This document shows, piece by piece, positions 36,152 through 44,182 of a DNA stretch of 64,000 nucleotides. Made by a program: the position numbers and the translations under genes. This DNA comes from an uncultured Clostridia bacterium (lineage in GTDB: Bacteria; Bacillota; Clostridia; TANB77; CAG-508), in NCBI GenBank assembly GCA_934178475.1, contig CAKPQH010000009.1:1-64000 (forward strand). Reading direction: 5' to 3'. The notes beneath the pieces were generated by a model. That model made no database searches, was not told the DNA's origin, and was given only the letters and a program-made list of their open reading frames with translations. Position 1 is the stretch's first letter. Every line of letters starts with the position of its first letter.

Positions 36152-37072
36152 ATGCCATTAGTATTTTTAATTATCTTATTAATAATCGTTGCATTTATTG
36201 CCTTTTCTTCAATAAAAGTTGTTAATCAATCTGAAGTGTATATTATTGAAAGATTAGGTAAATTTGAAAAAGTTGCAGATGCAGGTCTTACTATTATAAT
36301 TCCATTTTTGGATAAAGTAAGTTCTGTCGTATTATTAAAAGAACAAACAATGGATATCCCACCTCAAGGGGTAATTACTAAAGATAATGTTACAATAAAT
36401 ATAGATACTGTTGTTTTCTATCAAATAACAGACCCAGTAAAAGCAGTTTATGAAATTCAAAACTTAAAAAAAGGTATAGAATACCTTGCAATAACAACAA
36501 TTCGTGATATTGTTGGTAAAATGGACTTAGATGAAACATTTGGTTCTCGTGATAACATCAATTATCAATTACGCTCTATCTTAGATGAAGCAACTGATAA
36601 ATGGGGATGTAAAATCAATCGTGTTGAAATAAAAGACATTAACCCACCAGCAGATATTAGAGATGCAATGGAAAAGCAAATGAATGCAGAACGTAATAAA
36701 AGAGCTTTAATTCTTGAAGCTGAAGCACAAAAACAATCTGATATTACAGTTGCAGAAGGTAAAAAACAAGCTGCTATTCTTCAAGCAGAAGCTGATAGCG
36801 AAGCTAGAATAAGACGTGCAGCAGGTGAAGCTAAAGCTATAAAAGAAGTAGCAGAAGCTAAAGCAAGAGAAATCGAAATGGTTTATGAAGCTATGAAAAA
36901 ATCTAATCCAGATGATAAACTAGTTCAATTAAAATCATTAGAAGCTCTAAAAGAAATAGCTAACGGTGATGCTAATAAAGTATTTATACCATTTGAAGCA
37001 ACATCTACATTAAGTAGTTTAGGTGCTATCAAAGAAGTCATAAAAGATGATAAAAAAACTGATAATAAATAA
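36152..37072 (+). CDS. SPFH/band 7 (stomatin, QmcA-like) membrane protein
   Basis: A 306-residue protein with one N-terminal membrane segment (residues 2-22), then the band 7 domain: SEVYIIERLGKFEKVADAGL, IPFLDKVSSVVLLKEQTMDI, then PPADIRDAMEKQMNAERNKR and a coiled coil rich in Ala and Glu (about 185-245). It forms oligomeric membrane scaffolds, and the nfeD partner lies directly upstream. AGGAGG precedes the ATG. Confidence 0.93.
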   Translation: MPLVFLIILLIIVAFIAFSSIKVVNQSEVYIIERLGKFEKVADAGLTIIIPFLDKVSSVVLLKEQTMDIPPQGVITKDNVTINIDTVVFYQITDPVKAVYEIQNLKKGIEYLAITTIRDIVGKMDLDETFGSRDNINYQLRSILDEATDKWGCKINRVEIKDINPPADIRDAMEKQMNAERNKRALILEAEAQKQSDITVAEGKKQAAILQAEADSEARIRRAAGEAKAIKEVAEAKAREIEMVYEAMKKSNPDDKLVQLKSLEALKEIANGDANKVFIPFEATSTLSSLGAIKEVIKDDKKTDNK

Positions 37073-37083
37073 TAAAAAAGTAT

Positions 37084-37126
37084 AAAAAGAAGGAAAAAAC
37101 TCTATTCCTTCTTTCTTTTTTATTTT
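37084..37126 (+). terminator. Terminator after the SPFH gene
   Basis: Arms AAAGAAGGAA and TTCCTTCTTT around AAAACTCTA, followed by CTTTTTT. Confidence 0.85.
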
Positions 37127-37145
37127 AGCTTCAATATTTTAAAAA

Positions 37146-37679
37146 TTAAAACCTTCTTCCCCTTCTTGTAACTCTTCCATAAATATTATTATATGGTAAT
37201 GAACTTATTTCAGCTTCTCTATTGCAACCACATGAACCATTGCTCGTATCATCATTATCATCATCTATTGCTTCATTGCCACATGAACTATTAACTGTTA
37301 ATAAGTCATTACTTTCCCCATTTGAGCAATTACAACTTATTGTTAACAAATTATTGTTGTTATTTGGATTACACTCATTTGAGTTACTATTACCCACATT
37401 ACTACAAGAACATCTTCTACAACAAGAAATATTATTTAATCTTTCTTTTAAATTATCAATCAATTGAACTATTAAAGCTGTTATAAATGCTATTATTGTA
37501 TAAATAATAGTTGCAATTATTGCTTCTGCTAAATTTGATGAAAAAGCTGCAAAAGCTACTATCAAATATATTGCAAAAAATGTTATTGCTACAAGAACAG
37601 GACATTTTAAAATTCTTTGTAACACTATAGCTAAAAGTATAGTTGCTAATGGTAATGCAAAAAATATAAGTAAATTCAT
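37146..37679 (-). CDS. Membrane protein with Cys/Asn-rich tail
   Basis: 177 residues from the ATG at 37679 (AAGGAGAG five bases upstream). Three hydrophobic segments fill residues 1-75. From about 85 the tail is unusual: CCRRCSCSNVGNSNSNECNPNNN, with further Cys pairs, Asn and Asp runs, and a final basic RVTRRGRRF. The membrane part faintly resembles YbeF/DUF2651 small proteins, but I would not assign it. The Cys-rich tail may bind metal or cross-link; it recalls the Cys-rich micro-proteins at 50969-51258. Confidence 0.7.
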   Translation of the reverse strand: MNLLIFFALPLATILLAIVLQRILKCPVLVAITFFAIYLIVAFAAFSSNLAEAIIATIIYTIIAFITALIVQLIDNLKERLNNISCCRRCSCSNVGNSNSNECNPNNNNNLLTISCNCSNGESNDLLTVNSSCGNEAIDDDNDDTSNGSCGCNREAEISSLPYNNIYGRVTRRGRRF

Positions 37680-37774
37680 AACTTCTCTCCTTTTACCCTT
37701 TTTATATATTTTATGCATTTTTTTATTAAATGTTAAAATTCTACAAAATTTTATACAATAAACTCACAAAATTC

Positions 37775-38536
37775 TCACATACTTGAATTATAAAAATTTC
37801 TAAATTCATATCCTTCTTGTTTTAAATATTGAATTGAACCCTCTAAAGCTTCTGAACTATCACTTACATCATTTGTATCATGCATCAATATTATTAGTTC
37901 TTCTTTATTTTTAGATGTCTTTTTTAAATTTTCTAACAATTGTCTTTTAGTATATTTTTTCATAGAATCATTATTTAAACAATTCCAATCAACATATACA
38001 TAATTTAATTCTTTTAATATATCTACAGCTATTCTTTTTTCTCTTTTATTTATTTTTGACATATAACCATTTGGAAATCTAAAAATTTTCGAACAATAAT
38101 TTTCTACTCCTACTGCCCTTCCTATTGCTTCATCAGTCATTTTAATTTCTTTTATAAAACTTTCCCTATTTTTATACAAAATTTTGTTATTATGGCTATA
38201 TCCATGATTTGCTATATAATGCCCTTCTTCATATTCTTGTTTTACTATTTCGGGATATCTATCAACATTTTTTCCCACAACAAAAAATGTCGCCTTTACA
38301 TCTTCTTTACGCAGTATTTCTAATATTTTAGGTGTAACAGATAATGAAGGTCCATCATCAAAAGTTAAATATGCTACCTTTTTATTATCTTCTTCTATAT
38401 TACAACTATTTTTCTTTAGCTCCACTGCTACTTTAAACTCTTTCTCTTTGCCAGTTAATAAGAAAATCAAACTTATTGTAAAAATAACTAAAAAAATACC
38501 TATTATTTTATTTAGCTTTAAAATTATTATTTTCAT
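37775..38536 (-). CDS. Membrane-anchored polysaccharide deacetylase (NodB domain)
   Basis: 253 residues. A single N-terminal membrane segment (10-29) is followed by a NodB deacetylase: YLTFDDGPS with Asp60-Asp61, then zinc ligands in NHGYSHN (H111, H115), the RFPNGY motif, and the late ILMHDT with the catalytic His. It should deacetylate cell-wall N-acetyl sugars outside the cell (PdaA/PgdA type). The ATG at 38536 is chosen because the upstream frame extends across the divergent tsaE promoter. Confidence 0.9.
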   Translation of the reverse strand: MKIIILKLNKIIGIFLVIFTISLIFLLTGKEKEFKVAVELKKNSCNIEEDNKKVAYLTFDDGPSLSVTPKILEILRKEDVKATFFVVGKNVDRYPEIVKQEYEEGHYIANHGYSHNNKILYKNRESFIKEIKMTDEAIGRAVGVENYCSKIFRFPNGYMSKINKREKRIAVDILKELNYVYVDWNCLNNDSMKKYTKRQLLENLKKTSKNKEELIILMHDTNDVSDSSEALEGSIQYLKQEGYEFRNFYNSSM

Positions 38537-38583
38537 ATCATCACCACTTCTTGTTAATACTATGTAATTATTTTTAGTTTTAT

Positions 38584-38612
38584 TTGCAATTTTGGCTAAT
38601 TTGTAGTATTCT
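38584..38612 (+). promoter_or_regulatory. Promoter of tsaE-tsaB-rimI
   Basis: TTGCAA (38584-38589), 17 bases, TATTCT (38607-38612). Confidence 0.6.
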
Positions 38613-38636
38613 ATAAGTATTGAAAGGAAAATAAAT

Positions 38637-39128
38637 ATGGAAAAAATTAAAATAATATCTAATTCTCCTAACGATACACTAAAAATTGCAAAAACAATTG
38701 CATCAAAACTAAAAATAGGAGATACAATTGTTCTTACAGGAGAACTTGGAGCAGGCAAAACAAAATTTACAGAAGGTTTTTTATCTTTCTTCAACATGCA
38801 AGATGAAATATCGAGTCCTACTTTTAATATTGTAAATGAATACACATCAAATGATACAAATATTTATCATTTTGACGTATATAGATTAGAAAATAGTGAC
38901 GAATTCTATGCAATAGGCGGAGATGAATACTTTGAAAAAGGTATTTCAATTATTGAATGGGGCGAAATTATAGAAGATGCTCTTCCAAATGAATATTTGA
39001 AAATTGTTTTTCAAAAAGATACTAATAATGAAAACAAACGAATTTTATCTATATGCTCTATTGGAAATAAATACACATCAATTATAAATAAACTAAAGGA
39101 GGATTTTCATGAAGATATTAAGTATTGA
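38637..39128 (+). CDS. tsaE: tRNA threonylcarbamoyladenosine ATPase TsaE
   Basis: The ATPase that drives the TsaBDE complex making t6A37 in ANN-decoding tRNAs. The 163-residue protein has Walker A GELGAGKT (35-42), the SPTFNIVNEY segment, and HFDVYRLENSDEFYAIGGDEY, then ISIIEWGE. AAAGGA lies before the ATG. It overlaps tsaB by 20 bases; tsaD is not in the window. Confidence 0.95.
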   Translation: MEKIKIISNSPNDTLKIAKTIASKLKIGDTIVLTGELGAGKTKFTEGFLSFFNMQDEISSPTFNIVNEYTSNDTNIYHFDVYRLENSDEFYAIGGDEYFEKGISIIEWGEIIEDALPNEYLKIVFQKDTNNENKRILSICSIGNKYTSIINKLKEDFHEDIKY

Positions 39129-39801
39129 TACATCAAGTAAAATATGTTCAGTTGCCATACTGGAAAATACAACTTTAATAAAAGAAATATCAATAAATAA
39201 TGGATATACACATTCTGAAATATTAATGCCTACAATAAAACAAATATTAGAAGAAACTAATTTAAAACTTAAAGATATCAATTTATTAGTTGTTGATAAA
39301 GGTCCAGGTTCATTTACAGGTATAAGAATTGGAATAGCAACTGTAAAAGGATTTACTGACTCATTAAATATTCCTACAATTGGAATTAGCTCTTTAGAAA
39401 CACTAGCATATAATCAAAAAGAAAACAAAGTTATATGTTCACTAATTGATGCAAAAAACGGTCATGTATATTCTGGAATATTCGAAAATATAAATGGAAA
39501 CTATGTAGAAAGAAGAAACTTATCTTTTGATGATATAGACGATTTATTAGAAGAACTAAAAAACTTGAATCTAGAATACTCAATTTGTTTTATTGGTGAT
39601 GGAGCTATTTGTAATAAGGAACTTATCATTTCTAAATTACCTAATAGTACTTTCTGTCTAACCAATGATGTATCTGCATATAACTTAGGACTTGCAGGAT
39701 TAAATAAATTCACATCAAATGGTGCTGACAAAGATATTCTACCATTATATCTTCGTAAACCTCAAGCTGAAAGGATGTTAGAAAATAAAAATGGAAAATA
39801 A
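39109..39801 (+). CDS. tsaB: tRNA threonylcarbamoyladenosine protein TsaB
   Basis: A 230-residue ASKHA-fold partner of TsaD in t6A synthesis. It has the MKILSIDTSSKICSVAIL start, NGYTHSEILMPTIKQIL, and the diagnostic KGPGSFTGIRIGIATVKGF (near 64-82). Its own AGGAGG lies inside the tsaE end. The 3' end overlaps rimI by 11 bases, so the three proteins are translationally coupled. Confidence 0.95.
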   Translation: MKILSIDTSSKICSVAILENTTLIKEISINNGYTHSEILMPTIKQILEETNLKLKDINLLVVDKGPGSFTGIRIGIATVKGFTDSLNIPTIGISSLETLAYNQKENKVICSLIDAKNGHVYSGIFENINGNYVERRNLSFDDIDDLLEELKNLNLEYSICFIGDGAICNKELIISKLPNSTFCLTNDVSAYNLGLAGLNKFTSNGADKDILPLYLRKPQAERMLENKNGK

Positions 39802-40231
39802 TGTTTTAATATCAAAAATGACAAAAGAAGATTTAAATTCTATTGCTAATATTCTTCAATCAGATTTTGATGATTTTTGGAATTATAACATCTTATCTAA
39901 TGAATTAAATTCTTCTAATTCAATTTACCTAGTTGCTAAAATAAATGATGAAATTATTGGTTTTGCTGGAATCACATTGATATTAGATGAAGCTGAAATA
40001 AATAATATTGTAATAAAAAAAGATTTCCGAAAAAAAGGATATTCCAAAATACTTTTACAAAATTTAATTGACTTATCTAAAAAACAAAATATAAAAAAAA
40101 TTAATCTTGAAGTAAATATTGAAAATATAATTGCTATTAATTTATATCACTCTTTTAACTTTAAAGATGTTGGTTTAAGAAAAGGATATTATAAAGGAAA
40201 AGATGCTATCTTGATGAGTTTATTCATCTAA
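39791..40231 (+). CDS. rimI: Ribosomal protein bS18/GNAT N-acetyltransferase RimI
   Basis: A 146-residue GNAT acetyltransferase, by family the one that acetylates the N-terminus of bS18. The acetyl-CoA loop reads IVIKKDFRKKGYSKILLQNLI (near 74-94) followed by INLEVNIENIIAINLYHSFNFKDVGLR-type residues and a final KGYYKGKDAILM. The tsaE-tsaB-rimI order supports the name. The stop codon lies within a terminator hairpin. Confidence 0.9.
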   Translation: MENNVLISKMTKEDLNSIANILQSDFDDFWNYNILSNELNSSNSIYLVAKINDEIIGFAGITLILDEAEINNIVIKKDFRKKGYSKILLQNLIDLSKKQNIKKINLEVNIENIIAINLYHSFNFKDVGLRKGYYKGKDAILMSLFI

Positions 40232-40246
40232 TAGCATCTTTTTTAT
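40199..40246 (+). terminator. Terminator overlapping the rimI stop codon
   Basis: Arms AGATGCTAT and ATAGCATCT with inner ATGA/TCAT pairing, followed by TTTTTTA. The rimI TAA is in the descending arm. It may also end the minus-strand prepilin-like transcript. Confidence 0.8.
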
Positions 40247-40274
40247 CTATCTATATTGCTCTAAGCATTCAGTC

Positions 40275-41588
40275 CTACTTTATATAAAGTGAGAGGCGAG
40301 AGCTTACGCGGTCGTCGGCATCGCCAAGACCGTAGCTGACACGAAAGCTAGGTGCACTGCCGAAATTGTAACGGCCACCACAACTGACTCTGTGGCTCAT
40401 GAGGTAGGACTCTAATGTCCATTCATTATGACATCCATATAAATCATATACTTTATTTATTACATCATTAGGTAAGTTTCCTGTTACTTTTTCTGTATTT
40501 TTTCTTGTTGTATCAAATCCTAATCCTATTATTGTTCCTGTCTTTTGCATCCATATCATCATTGCATCATATTGACTTCCCCATATCATACTACTTTCTA
40601 CGCTGTCTAATCCATTATCTTTTGCCATTGTTCTTTGTTTATTATATAGCCCATACCACATTTTTGTATCTGTTAGTGAGGCATCTGCTGTTGTAGTATT
40701 GTTATCTGTTATTGATGCATTTTTTGATACCGCTTTTCCTTCTTTTATTCCTGTTTCATATCTTCCTACATAAAATCCTCCATATTTTGCTACACTTTTT
40801 ACCATGTTGTTATATTCTTCTTGCATATCTTTTCCAAATGCCTTTATATCACTATAATTCCCTGCCAAATTATAATACTTTGCATCACAATCTGTTCCTG
40901 CTATTGTATCTAATAATGCAGATGTATCACTATCTCTTCCTGTTACTAAACTTGGTTCTCTATAACTTGTTGTTCCTACTCCATAAGATGACATTACTAC
41001 TTGACTTCCTTTTGCCTTATTTAAATCATATAATATTCCTTCATAGTTTGTTGTTGAACTTTCTTGTAATTTTGCCATTGGTGTATAATATTCCTTATTA
41101 TCTGTACCTTGTGCTACTTTTATTTTTGTTGTTTCTTCTGCTTTCGTTCCTGTATATATTACATCTGGTACTGGTACCCATACAAACTCATTTCCGTTTT
41201 TATCCATTACTACTAGTCCTGTATCTATTTTTTGTTCTTCTGCTTTACTTGATACTTTAAATCCTCTTGGAATTATTGCTTCTTTATTTACTGTACTTGT
41301 ATTATCAACATATTTGGTCATTTTGGGTAATTCTGTTGTTAATTTAGATACATCTGTAACTGTTTCTATTGTTTCATACTCCATCATATTTTCCATTGCT
41401 GCCATTTGACTATTTTCTTTATTCTGAGCTTTATTTTGTGCATCTTTTGCACCTGTTGCTTTTTTTAGTATTCCATCTTGACTTGTTATCATTGTTATTG
41501 ATACTCCTGCCAATATTAGTAATACTATTATCGTTATTACTAATGCTATCAATGTAATACCTCTTTTGTTTCTTAATTTGTTTTTCAT
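40275..41588 (-). CDS. Prepilin-like protein with DGR-type variable C-terminus
   Basis: 437 residues; ATG at 41588 with AAGGAGG upstream. The start (RNKRGITLIALVITI, then SMITSQDGIL-like SITMITSQDGIL) is nearly identical to the protein at 8065-9516, again with Ala at mature position 5. From residue 95 it has an FGE/C-type-lectin-like fold: IPRGFKVSSKAEEQKIDTGL, FVWVPVP, GGFYVGRYETG, YDLYGCHNEWTLE and a final SSRLSLYIK. The last ~44 codons shift abruptly to GC-rich, C-ending codons, the pattern made when template adenines are replaced at random. I infer a diversity-generating-retroelement target exposed on the cell surface. Leader and attenuator lie upstream. Confidence 0.85.
   Translation of the reverse strand: MKNKLRNKRGITLIALVITIIVLLILAGVSITMITSQDGILKKATGAKDAQNKAQNKENSQMAAMENMMEYETIETVTDVSKLTTELPKMTKYVDNTSTVNKEAIIPRGFKVSSKAEEQKIDTGLVVMDKNGNEFVWVPVPDVIYTGTKAEETTKIKVAQGTDNKEYYTPMAKLQESSTTNYEGILYDLNKAKGSQVVMSSYGVGTTSYREPSLVTGRDSDTSALLDTIAGTDCDAKYYNLAGNYSDIKAFGKDMQEEYNNMVKSVAKYGGFYVGRYETGIKEGKAVSKNASITDNNTTTADASLTDTKMWYGLYNKQRTMAKDNGLDSVESSMIWGSQYDAMMIWMQKTGTIIGLGFDTTRKNTEKVTGNLPNDVINKVYDLYGCHNEWTLESYLMSHRVSCGGRYNFGSAPSFRVSYGLGDADDRVSSRLSLYIK
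40279..40412 (-). other. Candidate DGR variable region
   Basis: Between 40291 and 40410 I count 69 G+C in 120 bases, against roughly 28-30% around it. On the coding strand, codons switch to CTC, AGC, CAC, GTC, GGC, TTC, TAC, GAC and CGC, consistent with AAC or AAT template codons randomised at A. The protein segment from EWTLE to SRLSLYIK is the C-type-lectin ligand-binding tip used by known DGR targets. The template repeat and reverse transcriptase are not in the window. Confidence 0.7.
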
Positions 41589-41700
41589 TTTAATTTTATC
41601 CTCCTTGTCTTTTTTATTATTTTTAATTTATCACTTTTATTATTTATTTTACAGTGATTATTATTCATACTTTTTATATTTTCTATCCTTCTTTCTTTTT

Positions 41701-41764
41701 TTGCAAAAACGCACAAATAAGACTAGAAACCTATTACCTTTTTTGGTAATAGGCTAGTCTTATT
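41701..41764 (-). terminator. Leader terminator/attenuator hairpin, copy 2
   Basis: Same outer arms (AATAAGACTAG/CTAGTCTTATT) and inner arms (TATTACC/GGTAATA) as copy 1, followed by TGTGCGTTTTTG. It lies 113 bases before the prepilin-like start codon. Confidence 0.85.
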
Positions 41765-41851
41765 TCTTATATTTATTCTATTTACTTTATTTACTAAATT
41801 GTTGTTCTCTCTTAGAGCGTCAAGAAATACATATTTTTCTATCTTTTGCAT
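41723..41851 (-). CDS. Leader peptide ORF overlapping an attenuator, copy 2
   Basis: Forty-two codons from an ATG at 41851, seven bases after GAGG. It begins MQKIEKYVFLDALRENNN and ends NKTSLLPKKVIGF with the TAG (41723-41725) in the descending arm of the hairpin, exactly as in copy 1. Only three CT units are present (41807-41812). Conservation of frame, ends and stop position across two loci 32 kb apart supports translation. No run of a single regulatory amino acid codon is visible, so classical amino-acid attenuation is unlikely. Confidence 0.7.
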   Translation of the reverse strand: MQKIEKYVFLDALRENNNLVNKVNRINIRNKTSLLPKKVIGF

Positions 41852-41876
41852 CTTTTTACCTCATTTCTTGTTTCTT

Positions 41877-41906
41877 ATTTTAAACTTTTTTAGGTAATTT
41901 TGTCAA
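41877..41906 (-). promoter_or_regulatory. Promoter of the prepilin leader, copy 2
   Basis: On the minus strand TTGACA (41901-41906) with TAAAAT (41877-41882) 18 bases away. Confidence 0.7.
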
Positions 41907-41977
41907 TAGAAATTTTATTTTTGTTTCTTTTTTATTTATTAATTTCTTTTATTTATTAAATAACATTTCTTATGTTT

Positions 41978-43615
41978 TTAATACATTCCTTCCATTCCAC
42001 CAGGCATTCCTACTTCATGATTACATCCACAAGATTTTGGTTCTGGAGCATCTGTAACTAAACTCTCTGTTGTAAGAACCATTGAAGCTATTGAAGCAGC
42101 ATTTTGAAGAGCACTTCTTGTAACTTTAGTTGGATCTACAATACCAGCTTTTTTCATATCAACATATTCTTCTTTTGCAGCATCAAATCCAAATCCTACA
42201 CTAGCTTTTTTTACATTGTCTAATACAACAGCTGGTTCTAATCCTGCATTTCTAGCTATTTGTTTTAGTGGTTCTTCTAATGCTTTAAGAACTATTCCAG
42301 CTCCTAATTTTTCTCCATCTTCTAATGAATTCATTAATTTTTCGATTTCTGGAATAACATTTATTAAAGCTGTTCCACCTCCTGAAACTATACCTTCTTC
42401 AACAGCAGCTTTAGTAGCAGAAAGTGCATCTTCTATACGAAGTTTCTTTTCTTTCATTTCTATCTCAGTAGCAGCTCCAACTCCAATTACAGCAACTCCC
42501 CCTGCAATTTTTGCTAATCTTTCTCTTAGATTTTCTTTATCAAATTCACTCTTAGTTTCATCAATTTGAGTTTTTATTTGTCTTACTCTTTCTTGTAATT
42601 TATTTTTATCTCCTGCACCATCTACAATTATAGTATTTTCTTTTTGAACTTTTACTTGTTTTGCTCTACCTAATTGACTAATATCTGTGTCTTTAAGTTC
42701 TAATCCAAGCTCAGATGTTATAACCTCTCCACCTGTTAAAATTGCTATATCTTGAAGCATAGCTTTTCTTTTATCTCCAAATCCAGGTGCTTTTACTGCA
42801 ACAACATTTAAAACTCCTCTCAATTTATTAAGAACTAATGTAGATAAAGCTTCTTGTTCAACATCATCACATATAATTAAAAGTTTTCCACTTGATTGCA
42901 TTAAATTTTCTAAAAGTGGTAATATTTCTTGAATATTACTAATTTTCTTATCAGTAATCAATATATATGGATTATCAAGTATTGCTTCCATTTTCTCTGT
43001 GTCTGTAACCATATAAGGTGAAACATATCCTTTATCAAATTGCATTCCTTCAACAACATTGAGTTCTGTATTTGATGTTTTTGATTCTTCTATTGTTATA
43101 ACTCCATCTTTAGAAACTTTATCCATTGCATCTGCAATTAATTGACCAATTTCTAAATTGTTTGCTGATATACTTGCAACTCTTGCTATATCATCTTTTC
43201 CATTTACTGGTGAACTAATATTTTTAAGTCCTTTTACAGCAGCTTTTACAGCTTTGTCCATTCCTCTTTTTATACTCATTGGGTCAGCACCAGCTGCTAC
43301 ATTTTTTACTCCTTCTTTAATCATACTTTGAGCTAAAACTGTTGCTGTAGTTGTTCCATCCCCAGCAACATCATTTGTTTTAGTAGAAACTTCTTTTACT
43401 AAACGTGCTCCCATATTTTCAAACTTATCTTCAAGTTCAATTTCTTTTGCAATAGTTACACCATCATTTGTAATAAGTGGTGCTCCAAAACTTTTATCTA
43501 AAACAACATTTCTTCCTTTAGGTCCAAGTGTAACTTTTACAGTATCAGCTAATTTATTTACACCTTCTACTAAAGATTTTCTTGCGTCCTCTCCAAATTT
43601 TATTATTTTTGCCAT
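41978..43615 (-). CDS. groL: Chaperonin GroEL
   Basis: The 60-kDa chaperonin that folds proteins inside a double ring with GroES. The 545 residues carry LGPKGRNVVLDKSFGAP (30-46), NDGVTIAKEIELEDKFENMGA, GDGTTTATVLAQ (near 86-97) and AAVEEGIVSGGGTAL (near 403). The tail SCGCNHEVGMPGGMEGMY adds two Cys to the usual Gly-Met end. It follows groS by 29 bases and is under the same CIRCE-like control. Confidence 0.98.
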   Translation of the reverse strand: MAKIIKFGEDARKSLVEGVNKLADTVKVTLGPKGRNVVLDKSFGAPLITNDGVTIAKEIELEDKFENMGARLVKEVSTKTNDVAGDGTTTATVLAQSMIKEGVKNVAAGADPMSIKRGMDKAVKAAVKGLKNISSPVNGKDDIARVASISANNLEIGQLIADAMDKVSKDGVITIEESKTSNTELNVVEGMQFDKGYVSPYMVTDTEKMEAILDNPYILITDKKISNIQEILPLLENLMQSSGKLLIICDDVEQEALSTLVLNKLRGVLNVVAVKAPGFGDKRKAMLQDIAILTGGEVITSELGLELKDTDISQLGRAKQVKVQKENTIIVDGAGDKNKLQERVRQIKTQIDETKSEFDKENLRERLAKIAGGVAVIGVGAATEIEMKEKKLRIEDALSATKAAVEEGIVSGGGTALINVIPEIEKLMNSLEDGEKLGAGIVLKALEEPLKQIARNAGLEPAVVLDNVKKASVGFGFDAAKEEYVDMKKAGIVDPTKVTRSALQNAASIASMVLTTESLVTDAPEPKSCGCNHEVGMPGGMEGMY

Positions 43616-43644
43616 TTTAATTATCTCCTTCCAAATTTAAAATA

Positions 43645-43926
43645 TTATTCAACAATAGCTAAAATATCTTCTTGTTTTACAATAATGTATTCTTCACCTT
43701 CATACTTTATTTCAGTTCCTGCATATTTACTAACAATTACATTGTCTCCTTTTTTCACACACATTTCCTGAACTTTTCCATCTTCTTTCTTTCCTGGTCC
43801 TACTTCTATTACCTCTGCTATTTGTGGTTTTTCTTTACTACCACCCGCTAAAATGATTCCACTTTTTGTAGTCTCCTCATTTTCCTTCATTTTAATTAAC
43901 ACCCTATCATTTAATGGTTTTATCAT
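43645..43926 (-). CDS. groS: Co-chaperonin GroES
   Basis: A 93-residue lid of the GroEL chamber with the signature IKPLNDRVLIKMKENEETTKSGIIL-type start (residues 2-25), the mobile loop, and GDNVIVSKYAGTEIKYEGEEY near 62-82. AAAGGAGGA precedes the ATG. First gene of the groSL operon. Confidence 0.97.
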   Translation of the reverse strand: MIKPLNDRVLIKMKENEETTKSGIILAGGSKEKPQIAEVIEVGPGKKEDGKVQEMCVKKGDNVIVSKYAGTEIKYEGEEYIIVKQEDILAIVE

Positions 43927-43942
43927 TTTACATTCCTCCTTT

Positions 43943-43969
43943 TTAGCAGTCTTTATCTTTGACTGCTAA
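43943..43969 (-). promoter_or_regulatory. CIRCE-like HrcA operator with a swapped base pair
   Basis: A 9-9-9 inverted repeat: TTAGCAGTC, nine bases, GACTGCTAA. The canonical CIRCE arms are TTAGCACTC and GAGTGCTAA; here one C-G pair is G-C in both arms, so symmetry is kept. It lies just downstream of the -10 box. Confidence 0.9.
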
Positions 43970-43972
43970 CAA

Positions 43973-43999
43973 TTTATACCTTTTATTATAAAAAGTCAA
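43973..43999 (-). promoter_or_regulatory. groSL promoter
   Basis: On the minus strand TTGACT (43994-43999), then TATAAATT (43971-43978); the spacer is 15 bases to TATAAA or 17 to TAAATT. Confidence 0.75.
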
Positions 44000-44051
44000 T
44001 ACTTTTTAGTATTTTTTATATATTTTTTATTTCAGCATTATGTAAAATGCA

Positions 44052-44080
44052 TTGAAATAATATCTAAAAAATGTTATAAT
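44052..44080 (+). promoter_or_regulatory. Promoter of the kdgK-like gene
   Basis: TTGAAA (44052-44057), 17 bases, TATAAT (44075-44080). Confidence 0.8.
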
Positions 44081-44182
44081 TACTATGTTTTATACATGTA
44101 TACACAACATTTTATTTGTCTGTGTTACATTATATTCCAAAAAAGATTTATTTTATAAAAATGTTTAGGAGGTATTAGCTTT

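Noticed and set aside
40232..40278. Template repeat next to the variable region.
   Set aside because: No second copy of the GC-rich segment or its 3' flank (TTTATATAAAG) with adenine-rich differences was found by eye anywhere in the window.
41978..43615. Long open frames antisense to groL, mutL, metK and other genes.
   Set aside because: They lack ribosome sites, encode low-complexity Leu/Phe/Ser-rich sequence and mirror the codon bias of the recognised gene on the other strand.
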